Source of the DNA: Arthrobacter sp. ISL-95
GTDB taxonomy: Bacteria; Actinomycetota; Actinomycetes; Actinomycetales; Micrococcaceae
DNA length: 64,000 nt
Reading direction: 5' to 3'
Assembly (NCBI RefSeq): GCF_018613695.1
Contig: NZ_JAGGPR010000009.1
Span: 124,001 to 188,000 of the forward strand
Part shown: positions 50,106-62,393 of the stretch, one piece after another
How positions within the stretch are numbered: position 1 is the stretch's first letter
Layout: each line of letters opens with the position of its first letter
Notes under the pieces: model-generated
Seen by the model: the letters and a program-made list of their open reading frames with translations, nothing else
What the model was told of the DNA's origin: nothing
Database searches by the model: none
Made by a program: the position numbers and the translations under genes

Positions 50106-50621
50106 ATGCGGAACCTCATCTGGGTGGCGTTCACGGAGCCCGTCTCGCCGGGGCTGGTTTTTCCGCGCAGCGACTGGCCGCTGCACATCACGCTCTTAAG
50201 GTTCGACGTCGGCGCTGAGGTAAGTGCCGACGTCGCCGACGTCCTTGCGGACCTGGCCGAAGCGCCAGTCAAAGGTGCACTTGGTACCCGGCTGCGGGTG
50301 GGCGAAGAGGCGAGCTTCGGGCATATGGGATCCATCCCGGTGAGCCTGATTGAGCACAACCCTTTGCTCCAGGGGTTGCACGAGGAAATCGTGGAGGCGG
50401 CAATCAGCGTTGGAGCCAGGATTGCCACTCCCAACTACATCCTTGACCACTACCGGCCGCACATCTCCCACCACGATGGAAAGCGCCCAAAGTCCGGAGG
50501 CGTCGTCGTGCTTAACCAGATTGCGCTGGTGGACATGGCTCCCGAAGGCGACCACACCATCCGGCGCATCCTCAGGCTCTGGACGCAGGACGCCCAAAGC
50601 CTGAGGAACCAGAGGCACTGA
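50106..50621 (+). CDS. 2'-5' RNA ligase / 2H phosphoesterase family protein
   Basis: A 171-residue protein of the 2H superfamily with two H-x-T/S signatures: WPLHITLLRF (about 24-33) and HYRPHISHH (about 119-127), which together form the catalytic pair for 2',3'-cyclic phosphate or 2'-5' phosphodiester chemistry. Physiological substrate unknown. The start is set by a leaderless-type promoter. It follows the TGTGAGAGA repeats and converges on pgm. Confidence 0.85.
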   Translation: MRNLIWVAFTEPVSPGLVFPRSDWPLHITLLRFDVGAEVSADVADVLADLAEAPVKGALGTRLRVGEEASFGHMGSIPVSLIEHNPLLQGLHEEIVEAAISVGARIATPNYILDHYRPHISHHDGKRPKSGGVVVLNQIALVDMAPEGDHTIRRILRLWTQDAQSLRNQRH

Positions 50622-50643
50622 GAAATCAGAGCCGCTGAGGAAG

Positions 50644-52305
<1,662 letters not shown>

Positions 52306-52312
52306 GGGGTCC

Positions 52313-52318
52313 AGCATG
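52313..52318 (-). promoter_or_regulatory. -10-like box before pgm
   Basis: CATGCT on the minus strand lies 7 nt before the ATG at 52305; no ribosome-binding site is visible. It is the weakest of the leaderless-type boxes reported. Confidence 0.3.
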
Positions 52319-52474
52319 CCAGACCCTGGCGCCAGCTGACAGAAATGTCCGGGATCCGGCCCCTGTGACGCCGAATGGCACCGCTTTTGCAAAGGAAATC
52401 ACGCGAAAAAACCGCCGGGTCGGCAAAGATTCACTCCTTGTTCAAGCCGGGCTGCTAGCCAAGAAAATTGCCCC

Positions 52475-52507
52475 GCCCTGCCAGAAGTCCCAAAGGACCA
52501 GCAGGGC
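52475..52507 (-). terminator. Hairpin terminator after the SDR gene
   Basis: GCCCTGC (52475-52481) pairs with GCAGGGC (52501-52507), with an inner GTCC/GGAC stem (52487-52490, 52495-52498). It starts about 25 bp past the SDR stop at 52532. Confidence 0.5.
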
Positions 52508-52531
52508 CGGGCGGAGCGAAACGCTAAAGAG

Positions 52532-53287
52532 CTAGACGGCGGTGTAGCCGCCATCGACGAGCACGTAGGAGCCGGTCATGAAGCTGGCCTTGTCCGAGAG
52601 GAGGAACGTAGTGACGTTGGCGACTTCCTCCGCCGTGCCCAGACGGCCGAGCGGGTGCTTCGCTTCGAGCCCGCTGACAACTTCCTTCGGAGCAGCCGAA
52701 AGCAAGGGGGTGTCGATGTAGCCGGGTCCCACTGCATTGACGCGAAGCCCCTGGGCACCGTATTCAGCAGCAGCATTCTTGGTCATTCCCACCACACCGT
52801 GCTTGGCCGCGGTGTAGGCGGCGTTGCCGGGTGCGGCCACAGCACCGTGAATCGATGCCATGTTCACGATGGCACCCTCGGATGCGCCTGCGGCAAGGAT
52901 GGCCGGGACCTGGTAGCGCATCCCGTAGAGGACGCCGCTCAAGTTAATGGCGATGACGCGGTCCCAGTCTTCGATGTCGATTTCGCCAACGGGAGCGCTG
53001 GCACCGCCGATGCCGGCGTTGTTGACGGCGTAGTTGAGCGCACCGTAGCTCTCCACGGCGAAGTCGACCGCTTTCTTGCTGTCCTCGGCCACAGCTGTGT
53101 TGCCTTGGAACGGTACTGCGTTGCCGCCGTCGGCCGTGATTTGCCCGGCTACGCGGGTGGCGGCGTCGAGGTTGAGGTCTACAACTACAACGTTGACGCC
53201 GTTCTTCGCGAGGTCCTTGCTGATTGCCTCCCCGAGGCCGGAACCTCCGCCGGTGACGAGCGCGGTTTTGCCTTCGAAGTTACCCAT
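52532..53287 (-). CDS. Short-chain dehydrogenase/reductase
   Basis: A 251-residue classical SDR. The cofactor motif is TGGGSGLGEAI (about 12-22), NNAGIGG is near 90, the catalytic serine region is NMASIHG, and YTAAKHG holds the Tyr-x-x-x-Lys pair. The C-terminal LVDGGYTAV is typical. The Asp in VVVDLNLDAA after beta-2 favours NAD+. The substrate is not evident; the sequence is like 3-hydroxyacyl or sugar-alcohol dehydrogenases. AAAGGAGG lies 5 nt before the ATG. Confidence 0.92.
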   Translation of the reverse strand: MGNFEGKTALVTGGGSGLGEAISKDLAKNGVNVVVVDLNLDAATRVAGQITADGGNAVPFQGNTAVAEDSKKAVDFAVESYGALNYAVNNAGIGGASAPVGEIDIEDWDRVIAINLSGVLYGMRYQVPAILAAGASEGAIVNMASIHGAVAAPGNAAYTAAKHGVVGMTKNAAAEYGAQGLRVNAVGPGYIDTPLLSAAPKEVVSGLEAKHPLGRLGTAEEVANVTTFLLSDKASFMTGSYVLVDGGYTAV

Positions 53288-53504
53288 GATTCCTCCTTTG
53301 CGGGACAGGTCCCGCAGATTTCGTTGTGAGCGCTGTTGGGAGCGCTACTACTGAAAACCAAGTCCGGCTCGAAAATATTCCATGCGTATGCATGAATGTG
53401 GCCCTCCTCGCGTTGCTGTCACACGCGCGGAACGCCCGCCACCTTCTATGGCACCCCCGGCGGCGGTAGTGTTGGGACCAAAGACCACATCCAGGGGGAT
53501 ACCT

Positions 53505-54143
53505 ATGTCAGACCAGCCATCCAAGGACAACGAGGACAAGCCTGCGGGTTACGAACCGCCTCAGTACGTCCCGCCCGCTCAATTCAGCGCGCCCGAGTCG
53601 AGCACTCCCCATCAGGGTACGCCTGAGAGCGCACCTGAGCAGGGCGCACCTGAGCAGGGCACGCCCGAATACGGCGCCAACTCCACCCAGCCGCTTCCGC
53701 CTTACGAGCAGAGCGCGCACGGTCAGAACCCGTACACGCCGGGCGATTACAGCCAGCAGCCCCCTTCGCCCTACGGTCAGCCGCCCAGCCCGTACCAGCA
53801 GCAGGCGTTCAACCAGCAGCCGTACGGCCAGCAGCCATATGGTCAGCCGCAGTCACCCTACGGCCAGCCCGCCTACTACGCCATGCAGGCCGAGCCCAAG
53901 GGTCTGAGCATTGCCAGCATGTGCTGTGGCATCGCCGTCTACGTTGGTTTTGGGTTCTTCATCCTCCCGCAGATCGCCGCCGTGATCCTGGGCCACCTCG
54001 CCTTGAAGCGCGAGCCCGCCGGTAAGGGCATGGCGATCGCCGGGCTGGTGATGGGTTACCTTGGCGTGGCTCTGGCGCTGGTCTTCATCATCTTTATTGT
54101 TATCGGCATCAACGCGTCCAACAGCAGCCGCTACGGCTACTAG
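53505..54143 (+). CDS. DUF4190 membrane protein with Pro/Gln/Tyr-rich N-terminus
   Basis: A 212-residue protein. The first about 125 residues are a disordered cytoplasmic region rich in Pro, Gln, Gly and Tyr with imperfect PYGQP-type repeats. The C-terminal part has two transmembrane segments of a DUF4190-like domain (IASMCCGIAVYVGFGFFILP; AIAGLVMGYLGVALALVFII) with the conserved ILGHLALKREPAGKGMA loop. Function unknown. The ATG at 53505 follows GGGGGAT. A bidirectional terminator follows, shared with the convergent POT gene. Confidence 0.85.
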   Translation: MSDQPSKDNEDKPAGYEPPQYVPPAQFSAPESSTPHQGTPESAPEQGAPEQGTPEYGANSTQPLPPYEQSAHGQNPYTPGDYSQQPPSPYGQPPSPYQQQAFNQQPYGQQPYGQPQSPYGQPAYYAMQAEPKGLSIASMCCGIAVYVGFGFFILPQIAAVILGHLALKREPAGKGMAIAGLVMGYLGVALALVFIIFIVIGINASNSSRYGY

Positions 54144-54168
54144 ACCGCGTTCGGCTACTAGAACGCGT

Positions 54169-54225
54169 ACGACGGCGACCCTTGCGTCAGGTGGGATTCC
54201 CACCGGACGCAAGGGTCGCCGTCGT
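54169..54225. terminator. Very strong bidirectional terminator (DUF4190 / POT)
   Basis: A perfect 20-bp inverted repeat (54169-54188 with 54206-54225, starting ACGACGGCGACC) encloses a second stem, GTGGG/CCCAC (54191-54195, 54199-54203). It lies between two convergent stops. Just before it, CGGCTACTAGACCGCGT (54134-54150) is duplicated with one change at 54152-54168, including the stop codon region. Confidence 0.8.
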
Positions 54226-54250
54226 TATTTGCGTGTGTCAGCCGAGCAAG

Positions 54251-55720
<1,470 letters not shown>

Positions 55721-55804
55721 TTTCTCAATGCTGGCACTGACTGCGGGCATTGTCACATCGATGAATGCCCGGGGCAACCACTTCCCATATGTTAGACGCG
55801 GGTC

Positions 55805-57241
55805 TCAGTGGGTCTCGAGGACGGCTGCAAGCTGGAGAAGCAACAGTTCAGATCCGGGCCTGCCAATCAGCTGAACGCCCATCGGCAAGCCACCCGGCGT
55901 CGTATGTACCGGAATGCTGATCGCCGGGAGCCCGCACACGTTCACCATGGAGGACCACGGCGCATACTGGCACTGCCTTTTGTAGTCCTCATCAGCGTCG
56001 CCGGCCCACTCACTCGGCCAGAGCTCGCCGCTGTGCCCGCCACCGGTAAACCAGCCGATGGGCCTGGGGGTCTGCGCCAGGGCGGGCATGAGGATCAGGT
56101 CCCACTCCGCGTACTGCGCCACGGTGTCGTGCTCGAACTGCCGCAGGAAACTCAGGGCTTCGTTGACTTTCGAGGCACTCCGCTGTTGCGCACGACGCCG
56201 GAAAGTCCGGGTCAACGGTGTCAGCAAGGCTTCCCGCTGGGGTGCTATCCGGGCACTTCCGACGCCGGCAGTCCAGGCGGTGGTGAAGGCTTCGGGATAG
56301 CGGTTGTCGTAGCGGATTCCTGCTTCGAAGACGCTGTGGCCGGCCTTCTCAAGCAGCTTCGTCCCGAGCTCCAGGGCGTCAATCGCTTCTTCGTCGACTT
56401 GGAACGGGTAAGTGCCGGCCCACGGACTGTCCAAGCTCACGCCGATTCGCAGGGGTTCCGGCGTCCGCCCAACAGTGGCGAGGTATCCGCCGTCGGGCGC
56501 GTGATCCCCGGGGACCAGCGCGTCCATCAGCAGCGCCGCGTCCGCCGCGGTCCGGGCGAGCGGCCCGGCAACCACCAGCTTGGCGGCGTCCCCAGCGCTT
56601 GCGCCCGACGGCACCACGCCGCGGCCCGGCTTCAATCCCACCAGTCCGCACGCACCTGCTGGAATCCTGATGGAGCCGCCGCCGTCGGTCCCTGGCGCAA
56701 ACGGAACAAGTCCCGCAGCCACCGCCGCGGCGCTACCACCCGACGAGCCGCCGGAGCTGCGCCCCAGGGCGTGCGGATTGCGCGACGGCGGTGCCACCCG
56801 GTTCTCGCTGTAGGCGGTAAGTCCAAATTCCGGAACCTGGGTCTTGCCCAGCGAGATGACGCCCTGGCCCTTCAACGTTGCCGCGAGGGCACCGTCCTCC
56901 GGCGCGGGCTTGTGCTCCAGCGCCGCGCTGCCGTGCGTAGTGGGCACACCGGCCACATCGGTGAGGTCCTTGAAGGCGATGGGCATGCCGTGGAGGAAAC
57001 CGAGCTCGTCTTGTCTGTGCTCACGGACCAGCCTCGCGTGCAGCCCATCTGCGGCCTCTGCGTCCTTGAGCGCCTGTTCAGCTGTGACAGTGACAAAGGC
57101 GCCCAGCTGCTTGTTCCGGGAATCGATTGCCTGCAGGAAATGGTCGGTGGCTTCGCGGGCTGAAAGTTCGCCCGAAGCCAGCGCATTGCGGAGTTCAACA
57201 GCCGTCAGTCGTGAAACCTCACGCAGGGAAGGATCAACCAA
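55805..57241 (-). CDS. Amidase (amidase signature family)
   Basis: A 478-residue amidase-signature enzyme with the full Ser-cisSer-Lys triad: lysine in GMPIAFKDLTDVAG, the glycine/serine-rich stretch LGRSSGGSSGGSAAAVAAG with the cis serine, and the nucleophile serine in GTDGGGSIRIPAG. It hydrolyses a carboxamide to acid and ammonia; GatA is unlikely because no gatB/gatC genes adjoin. The TTG at 57241 is the proposed start, overlapping the stop of the peptidase E gene by 8 bp; GTG/ATG alternatives are lacking and the true start is uncertain. Confidence 0.85.
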   Translation of the reverse strand: MVDPSLREVSRLTAVELRNALASGELSAREATDHFLQAIDSRNKQLGAFVTVTAEQALKDAEAADGLHARLVREHRQDELGFLHGMPIAFKDLTDVAGVPTTHGSAALEHKPAPEDGALAATLKGQGVISLGKTQVPEFGLTAYSENRVAPPSRNPHALGRSSGGSSGGSAAAVAAGLVPFAPGTDGGGSIRIPAGACGLVGLKPGRGVVPSGASAGDAAKLVVAGPLARTAADAALLMDALVPGDHAPDGGYLATVGRTPEPLRIGVSLDSPWAGTYPFQVDEEAIDALELGTKLLEKAGHSVFEAGIRYDNRYPEAFTTAWTAGVGSARIAPQREALLTPLTRTFRRRAQQRSASKVNEALSFLRQFEHDTVAQYAEWDLILMPALAQTPRPIGWFTGGGHSGELWPSEWAGDADEDYKRQCQYAPWSSMVNVCGLPAISIPVHTTPGGLPMGVQLIGRPGSELLLLQLAAVLETH

Positions 57242-57977
57242 GGAAACGTGGCTCCAACCGTTCCTCCACAGCAACAGCGTCCACGCTCTCGCCAGCACCG
57301 GCCGTCACCCGGAAGGCAGCTTTGTTCTTCAGCTCGGACACCACCTCCACAAGTTCCGTGCCGCGGTAAACCAACCCGACGCCGTCGTCCGTGCAGTGAG
57401 TCTCACCGAGCGTGCCGTTGGCCACCAACTTGTGGATGGCCGGTGCGCGCCGCAGCTCGGAGTCGTAGTGGACTCCGTTGGCATAGGGGAGGAAGCCGAG
57501 CGCATTGGTGACGGGCTTGAGATCCGGGCCAAAGGAATCGGTCACACCTCCCTGATACCAGCAGATGGAACCCGCGGAGACGCCGGCCAGAACCACCCCG
57601 CTTTCCCATGCCTTCCGCAGGATTCCGTCCAGCCCGTGGGCCCGCCACACGGCCAGCAGGTTCACCACCGAACCGCCGTTCACCCACACAACGTCCTGCT
57701 CAAGGAGATGCGCCTCCGGGTCCTCGACGTTGGGCATGGTGAAGAGGTTGAGGTGGCTGAAATCGAACCCTGCAATGCGTGCTGCCTGGTCCATTTCCGC
57801 AGCCCACCAGCGCTGGTCACCGGACGCCGTGCCAAGGTGTGTCACTCGGGGTGCCCGGCCCGTGACGCCGGACAGCTCCACGGCATAATGCATCAGGTGG
57901 TTGAACTCGATCCTGGTCCGATCCCCCGACTTATAGCCGCCGGACGTCGCCAGAATGGTTGCTTGCCCAGAGGTCAT
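57234..57977 (-). CDS. Peptidase E-like (S51 family) protein
   Basis: A 247-residue protein of the S51/class-I glutamine amidotransferase-like group. The nucleophile serine is in the elbow AGVSAGSICWYQGG near residue 118. WVNGGSVVNLLAVWRAHGLD precedes it. Dipeptidase E cleaves Asp-X dipeptides; the neighbouring amidase suggests joint use of peptide or amide nitrogen. AGGAG lies 8 nt before the ATG at 57977. Confidence 0.85.
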   Translation of the reverse strand: MTSGQATILATSGGYKSGDRTRIEFNHLMHYAVELSGVTGRAPRVTHLGTASGDQRWWAAEMDQAARIAGFDFSHLNLFTMPNVEDPEAHLLEQDVVWVNGGSVVNLLAVWRAHGLDGILRKAWESGVVLAGVSAGSICWYQGGVTDSFGPDLKPVTNALGFLPYANGVHYDSELRRAPAIHKLVANGTLGETHCTDDGVGLVYRGTELVEVVSELKNKAAFRVTAGAGESVDAVAVEERLEPRFLG

Positions 57978-58149
57978 TCGGGTACTCCTAACAGGACGAG
58001 GGCGGGGCCGCTTCCGTCCCAGTCTTAACGTCCTGACGCCGGGAAGCAAGGGCGGGCGTGCCGTTAAGTTGCGGCATCCCGTGAAGTTACGGTGTCACGC
58101 CTCGGGGACTAGGCTGGATGCTGGACTTAATCGATGGGAAGGGAACGCC

Positions 58150-58476
58150 ATGAGCGACTTCGATACCGTGCCTGTGGGCGACATTCCGGCAGGCGCCAGC
58201 ATTCTGGACGTCCGCGAGGATTACGAGTGGGTGGCCGGGCACGCTGAAGGTGCACTGCACATCCCCATGGACCAGCTGCCGGCGCGTCTGGCCGAACTCG
58301 ATCCGGATGACGACCTCTTTGTCATCTGCCGCACCGGAGGCCGGTCCTTCCGCGCTGTCCAGTGGCTCGTCGGGCAGGGCTACTCTGCCGTAAATGTGGC
58401 CGGTGGCATGGACATGTGGTTCGAGGCAGGGAAACCGATGGTTTCGGATAACGGGCTCAAGCCGGTGGTTCTGTAA
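58150..58476 (+). CDS. Single-domain rhodanese-like protein
   Basis: A 108-residue rhodanese. The active-site loop is VICRTGGRS with the persulfide-forming cysteine near residue 59. ILDVREDYEWVAGHAEGALH is the conserved N-terminal motif. It likely carries sulfane sulfur to an acceptor. The ATG at 58150 follows AAGGGAACGCC. The stop lies 31 bp before pheA, so co-transcription is possible. Confidence 0.9.
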   Translation: MSDFDTVPVGDIPAGASILDVREDYEWVAGHAEGALHIPMDQLPARLAELDPDDDLFVICRTGGRSFRAVQWLVGQGYSAVNVAGGMDMWFEAGKPMVSDNGLKPVVL

Positions 58477-58507
58477 CCTGCGTATATAACCAGCAAGGAA
58501 TATTAGA

Positions 58508-59440
58508 ATGCCGGCAGTTACCTACACCTTCCTTGGCCCTGAGGGAACCTTCACCGAGTCAGCCCTCATGCAGGTTCCAGGGGCTGCCGAGGCTACCCGG
58601 ATTCCGTGCACCAACGTCAACACAGCGCTGGATCGGGTCCGGGCCGGGGAGGCTGATGCGGCCATGGTGCCCATCGAGAACTCGGTGGAGGGCGGGGTGA
58701 CTGCCACCTTGGACGCCATCGCCACAGGACAGGAACTCCGGATCATCCGCGAGGCCCTTGTTCCCATCACCTTCGTGCTGGTGGCAAGGCCCGGCGTCGA
58801 GCTTTCCAGCATCAAGCGGATCTCCACCCACGGCCATGCTTGGGCCCAATGCCGTCTGTGGGTGGATGAGCACCTCCCGCACGCCGATTACGTCCCCGGA
58901 TCCTCGACGGCGGCGTCCGCCATGGGCCTGCTGGAGGATGGCGCCCCTTATGACGCGGCTATTTGTGCCCCGTTGGTTGCTGCCGGTCAACCCGGCCTGA
59001 ATGTTCTGGCCGAGGACATCGGCGACAACCCTGAGGCTGTCACCCGGTTCATCCTGGTGAGCAAGCCCGGCCTTCTCCCGGACCGCACCGGCGCGGATAA
59101 AACCACTGTGGTGGTGCCGCTGCCGGAGGACCACCCGGGCGCGCTCATGGATATCCTGGACCAATTCGCCTCCCGCGGCGTGAACCTTAGCCGCATTGAA
59201 TCGCGCCCCACCGGTCAGTACCTGGGCCACTACTTCTTCAGCATCGATGCCGATGGGCACGCGACCGATTCGCGGGTGGCTGACGCGCTTGCCGGCCTTC
59301 ATCGGATCAGTCCGGCAACCCGTTTTCTGGGCTCCTATGCCCGCGCCGACAAGCAGCCGGCCGTGGTTGCACCGCACACTTCGGACGCTGCATTTGCCTC
59401 GGCGCACGCGTGGGTGGATTCAATCCTGAAGGGCTCCTAG
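58508..59440 (+). CDS. pheA: Prephenate dehydratase
   Basis: A 310-residue monofunctional prephenate dehydratase converting prephenate to phenylpyruvate for phenylalanine synthesis. The catalytic domain (1-about 190) starts YTFLGPEGTFTESAL and has the PIENSVEGGVTATLD motif and the threonine-rich segment VTRFILVSKPG. An ACT regulatory domain follows (KTTVVVPLPEDHPGALMDI, then GVNLSRIESRPTG), which binds phenylalanine for feedback inhibition. AAGGAA lies about 8 nt before the ATG. Monofunctional PheA is normal for actinobacteria. Confidence 0.95.
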   Translation: MPAVTYTFLGPEGTFTESALMQVPGAAEATRIPCTNVNTALDRVRAGEADAAMVPIENSVEGGVTATLDAIATGQELRIIREALVPITFVLVARPGVELSSIKRISTHGHAWAQCRLWVDEHLPHADYVPGSSTAASAMGLLEDGAPYDAAICAPLVAAGQPGLNVLAEDIGDNPEAVTRFILVSKPGLLPDRTGADKTTVVVPLPEDHPGALMDILDQFASRGVNLSRIESRPTGQYLGHYFFSIDADGHATDSRVADALAGLHRISPATRFLGSYARADKQPAVVAPHTSDAAFASAHAWVDSILKGS

Positions 59441-59546
59441 CCCGCAGTCCACAGGCAGGAGGGCGGCCCTTTCGCAAGAATGCTTCTGTGCGTATGCTTG
59501 CTTGATCCATAAACGATGGATGAAAGAACCAACGAAAGGAGCGGTC

Positions 59547-59777
59547 ATGTCTGTTCACCGGGATGACAATGACGGCCAGGGCATGATCGTCAATCCGAAG
59601 CCTGCAGCCGATAACCAGGACGACTGGAATGGCGACGAAGCTGATCGCGCGGACCGGCTCCGTTTTGAAGAAGAACAAGCCATGATCAAAGAGCAGGCCG
59701 AGGCCCGCGCTGCCGCCAAGGCCGCTACCGAAGAGGCCGAGAGGAACGCTGCCCAACCGGACGTCGGGGCTATCTAG
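59547..59777 (+). CDS. Small charged hypothetical protein
   Basis: A 76-residue hydrophilic protein with a disordered start (SVHRDDNDGQGMIVNPKPA) and a long charged helix (RADRLRFEEEQAMIKEQAEA) rich in Ala, Glu and Arg, likely a coiled coil. No family recognised. AAAGGAG lies about 6 nt before the ATG at 59547. Its stop overlaps the convergent kinase gene in a 4-bp CTAG. Confidence 0.75.
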   Translation: MSVHRDDNDGQGMIVNPKPAADNQDDWNGDEADRADRLRFEEEQAMIKEQAEARAAAKAATEEAERNAAQPDVGAI

Positions 59778-60835
59778 AGGGTTTTGGCTTTCGGAACGCG
59801 CACCAGCAGGGATGCTGGTTCCACTTGCACCGTGACCGTTGTCGCCTCACCCGAGGGGTCGCCGTCGAGCTGTGTAGGCATCGGTTCCTGACTGCGGATG
59901 GTTACCTTGCCGGAGCGGTAGAAGCTCATCATCGGCAGGTTGGCATTGTGCTTGAAGAGAATCTTGACGTACATGGCCAGCCAGCCGAACGCACTGCGGG
60001 GGCTCATCACCACAATGTCCAGCATGCCGTCGTCGATCATGGCCTGCGGGATGAAGTCGATGCCGCCGGGAATCAGGCCACAGTTGGCAAATAGTACGCT
60101 GCGGATCTTCCGTGACTGCTCCGGCTGGTCGTCCATGGTGATGGTGACCCGTTTGCGGCGACCAGGAAGGTGGCGGACGCCGGCTTCTGTGTAGGCCAGC
60201 CAGCCGACGCTCTTCTTGAGGTCTTCCTTGGTGTCGCCAAGGACCTCGGCGTCCAAGCCCATGCCGGCGATGACCAGGAAGGTGTGTTGGGCGGACTCGC
60301 CAGTGATGTCGTTGTTTACGCCCATGGTGGCGGTGTCGATGTAACGCTGGTGGCCGAACAGTGCCACCTGGATGCAGTCCGCGAGGTCGGTAACGTCCAG
60401 ATCCACGTTGCGGGCCAATAGGTTTCCGGTCCCCAGCGGGATGAGGCCCATGGCAACGTTCTTGTGCGCCAGCGACTCTGCCACAACGCGCACTGTACCG
60501 TCGCCGCCGCACGCCAGAACGACGTCGGCTCCGAACGCCAGCGCTTGGCGCGACTGACCGTAGCCGGGGTCCTCCACGGTGGTTTCAAAGAATTTGGGCG
60601 CGTCCCAACCGGCCAGATCGCAGGCGTCGATGATGGCTTGGCGGGTCTCTTCGGCGTTATTCTTCACCGGATTGAGAATGACCGCCACGCGCTGGTCCCC
60701 GGGGCCGGGCTTGTGTGAGTCCTCCCGGACCGCGCTCCTGATGTGGCGGGCTTTCAGTCGGCGCACACCCCACCAACTGGAGAGGGCAAAAGCCACGCCC
60801 CCAGCCAGAATCAGGTACAGGATCCAGTCGCTCAT
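59774..60835 (-). CDS. Diacylglycerol kinase-like lipid kinase (DagK/YegS family)
   Basis: A 353-residue lipid kinase. A single N-terminal membrane segment ([20 protein letters not shown]) anchors it. The catalytic part has [17 protein letters not shown], the nucleotide loop [20 protein letters not shown], and [18 protein letters not shown], the family signature. It phosphorylates diacylglycerol or a related lipid for phospholipid recycling. A GGAG motif 5-8 nt before the ATG supports the start. It is divergent from serS. Confidence 0.9.
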   Translation of the reverse strand: MSDWILYLILAGGVAFALSSWWGVRRLKARHIRSAVREDSHKPGPGDQRVAVILNPVKNNAEETRQAIIDACDLAGWDAPKFFETTVEDPGYGQSRQALAFGADVVLACGGDGTVRVVAESLAHKNVAMGLIPLGTGNLLARNVDLDVTDLADCIQVALFGHQRYIDTATMGVNNDITGESAQHTFLVIAGMGLDAEVLGDTKEDLKKSVGWLAYTEAGVRHLPGRRKRVTITMDDQPEQSRKIRSVLFANCGLIPGGIDFIPQAMIDDGMLDIVVMSPRSAFGWLAMYVKILFKHNANLPMMSFYRSGKVTIRSQEPMPTQLDGDPSGEATTVTVQVEPASLLVRVPKAKTL

Positions 60836-60936
60836 GGTGCTCCAACACTATCGTCCTGGGCAGTCCCCTCTTTGCCGCGCGCCCGGGGCGGACGGACATT
60901 GACCGCTGCGGGCCGGAAATCCGCGGCAGATTCGAA

Positions 60937-60942
60937 TACTCT
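60937..60942 (+). promoter_or_regulatory. -10 box of leaderless transcript (serS)
   Basis: TACTCT lies 6 nt before the GTG of serS with no ribosome-binding site, so the essential synthetase is probably made from a leaderless mRNA. Confidence 0.55.
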
Positions 60943-60948
60943 TGTCTG

Positions 60949-62229
60949 GTGATCGACGTAAAAGACCTCAGCGAAAATCCGGACAAGTTCCGTGCCAGCC
61001 AGCGCGCCCGTGGCGCCGACGAGTCCGTTGTGGACGCGATCATCTCCGCTGACTCCGATCGCCGCGCTGCCCTGATCCGGCACGAAACCCTCCGCGCCGA
61101 GCAGAATGCCTTCGGTAAGAAGGTGGCGCAGGCCAAAGGCGAAGAAAAGCAGGCCCTGCTGGCGGAGGTCAAGGAACTGGCCAACTCGGTGAAGGCCGCT
61201 TCTGCTGAAGCCGCTGCTGCGCAAGCCAAGCAGGAAGAACTGCTCCGCGTCATCCCCAACCTGGTGGTGGATGGCGTGCCGGAGGGCGGCGAAGACGACT
61301 ACGTTGTGGTCAAGACCGTTGGTACCCCGCGCGAATTCACCGACTTCGAACCGAAGGACCACTTGGAAATCGGTGAACTGATTGGCGCGATCGACATGGA
61401 ACGCGGGGCCAAGGTTTCCGGCTCACGCTTCTACTTCCTCCGCGGCGTTGGTGCCCGGCTGGAAATGGCGCTGCTGCAGATGGCCATGGAGCAGGCCATC
61501 GACGCCGGGTTCGTCCCCATGATCACCCCCACTTTGGTGCGCCCCGAGACCATGCAGGGCACCGGCTTTGATGTAAAGCACGACGCCGAGATCTACCGTC
61601 TCGCCGAAGACGACCTTTACCTCGTGGGAACCTCGGAGGTGGCCCTGGCCGGCTACCATGCAGACGAAATTCTGGACCTTTCCGCAGGCCCCATCCGCTA
61701 CGCGGGCCAGAGCTCCTGCTACCGCCGCGAGGCCGGCTCCCACGGCAAGGACACCCGAGGCATCATCCGCGTGCACCAGTTCAACAAGGTGGAGATGTTC
61801 ATCTACACCACCGTTGAGGAAGCAGCTGCCGAGCACGAGCGCCTGCTGGCCTGGGAAGAGGAAATGCTGGCCAAGTGCGAGCTTCCCTACCGCGTCATCG
61901 ACACCGCCGCCGGCGACCTGGGCATGTCCGCGGCCCGCAAGTTCGACTGCGAAGCCTGGGTTCCCACCCAGAATGCCTACCGCGAGCTCACCTCCACCTC
62001 CAACTGCACCACGTTCCAGGCACGCCGCCTGAACATCCGCGAACGCGTAGTCAATGACGAAGGTGTCGCCAAGGGAACCCGTGCCGTTGCCACGCTGAAC
62101 GGTACGCTGGCTACCACCCGGTGGATCGTTGCCATCCTTGAGCACCACCAGAACCCGGACGGCTCAGTCAACGTTCCCAAGGCGCTGCAGAAGCACCTTG
62201 GCGGACTTGAGGTACTGCCGGTCCTTTAG
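60949..62229 (+). CDS. serS: Serine--tRNA ligase
   Basis: A 426-residue class II aminoacyl-tRNA synthetase that charges tRNA-Ser with serine. The N-terminal about 100 residues form the long antiparallel coiled coil that grips the variable arm of tRNA-Ser ([20 protein letters not shown], then [20 protein letters not shown]). The catalytic core has motif 2 with [26 protein letters not shown] for serine recognition, and motif 3 with [18 protein letters not shown]. Length is normal. The GTG start is supported by the -10 box 6 nt upstream. Confidence 0.97.
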   Translation: MIDVKDLSENPDKFRASQRARGADESVVDAIISADSDRRAALIRHETLRAEQNAFGKKVAQAKGEEKQALLAEVKELANSVKAASAEAAAAQAKQEELLRVIPNLVVDGVPEGGEDDYVVVKTVGTPREFTDFEPKDHLEIGELIGAIDMERGAKVSGSRFYFLRGVGARLEMALLQMAMEQAIDAGFVPMITPTLVRPETMQGTGFDVKHDAEIYRLAEDDLYLVGTSEVALAGYHADEILDLSAGPIRYAGQSSCYRREAGSHGKDTRGIIRVHQFNKVEMFIYTTVEEAAAEHERLLAWEEEMLAKCELPYRVIDTAAGDLGMSAARKFDCEAWVPTQNAYRELTSTSNCTTFQARRLNIRERVVNDEGVAKGTRAVATLNGTLATTRWIVAILEHHQNPDGSVNVPKALQKHLGGLEVLPVL

Positions 62230-62239
62230 CTTTTTTGCG

Positions 62240-62302
62240 GATCCCGCCCTCGTTCGTTTCTCTGGCCGTTGCAAGGCTCGTGTGGCGGGCTAGGGCGGGA
62301 TC
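62240..62302 (+). terminator. Long inverted repeat after serS
   Basis: GATCCCGCCCT (62240-62250) pairs with AGGGCGGGATC (62292-62302), an 11-bp perfect stem around a 41-nt loop. It begins 11 bp past the serS stop, just after a TTTTTT run. Likely the serS terminator, possibly bidirectional. Confidence 0.5.
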
Positions 62303-62393
62303 TCTTGCTGCCACTGGTCTTCCACAGCCGTGGTTGTGCACATGAGGGTGTTCTGCGGCTGAACAATGGCCTGCGCCGGGGCAAGGTGAAGTG

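Noticed and set aside
56844..58028. 394-codon open frame opposite amidase and peptidase E
   Set aside because: A GC-rich shadow of two well-supported genes with intact catalytic motifs.
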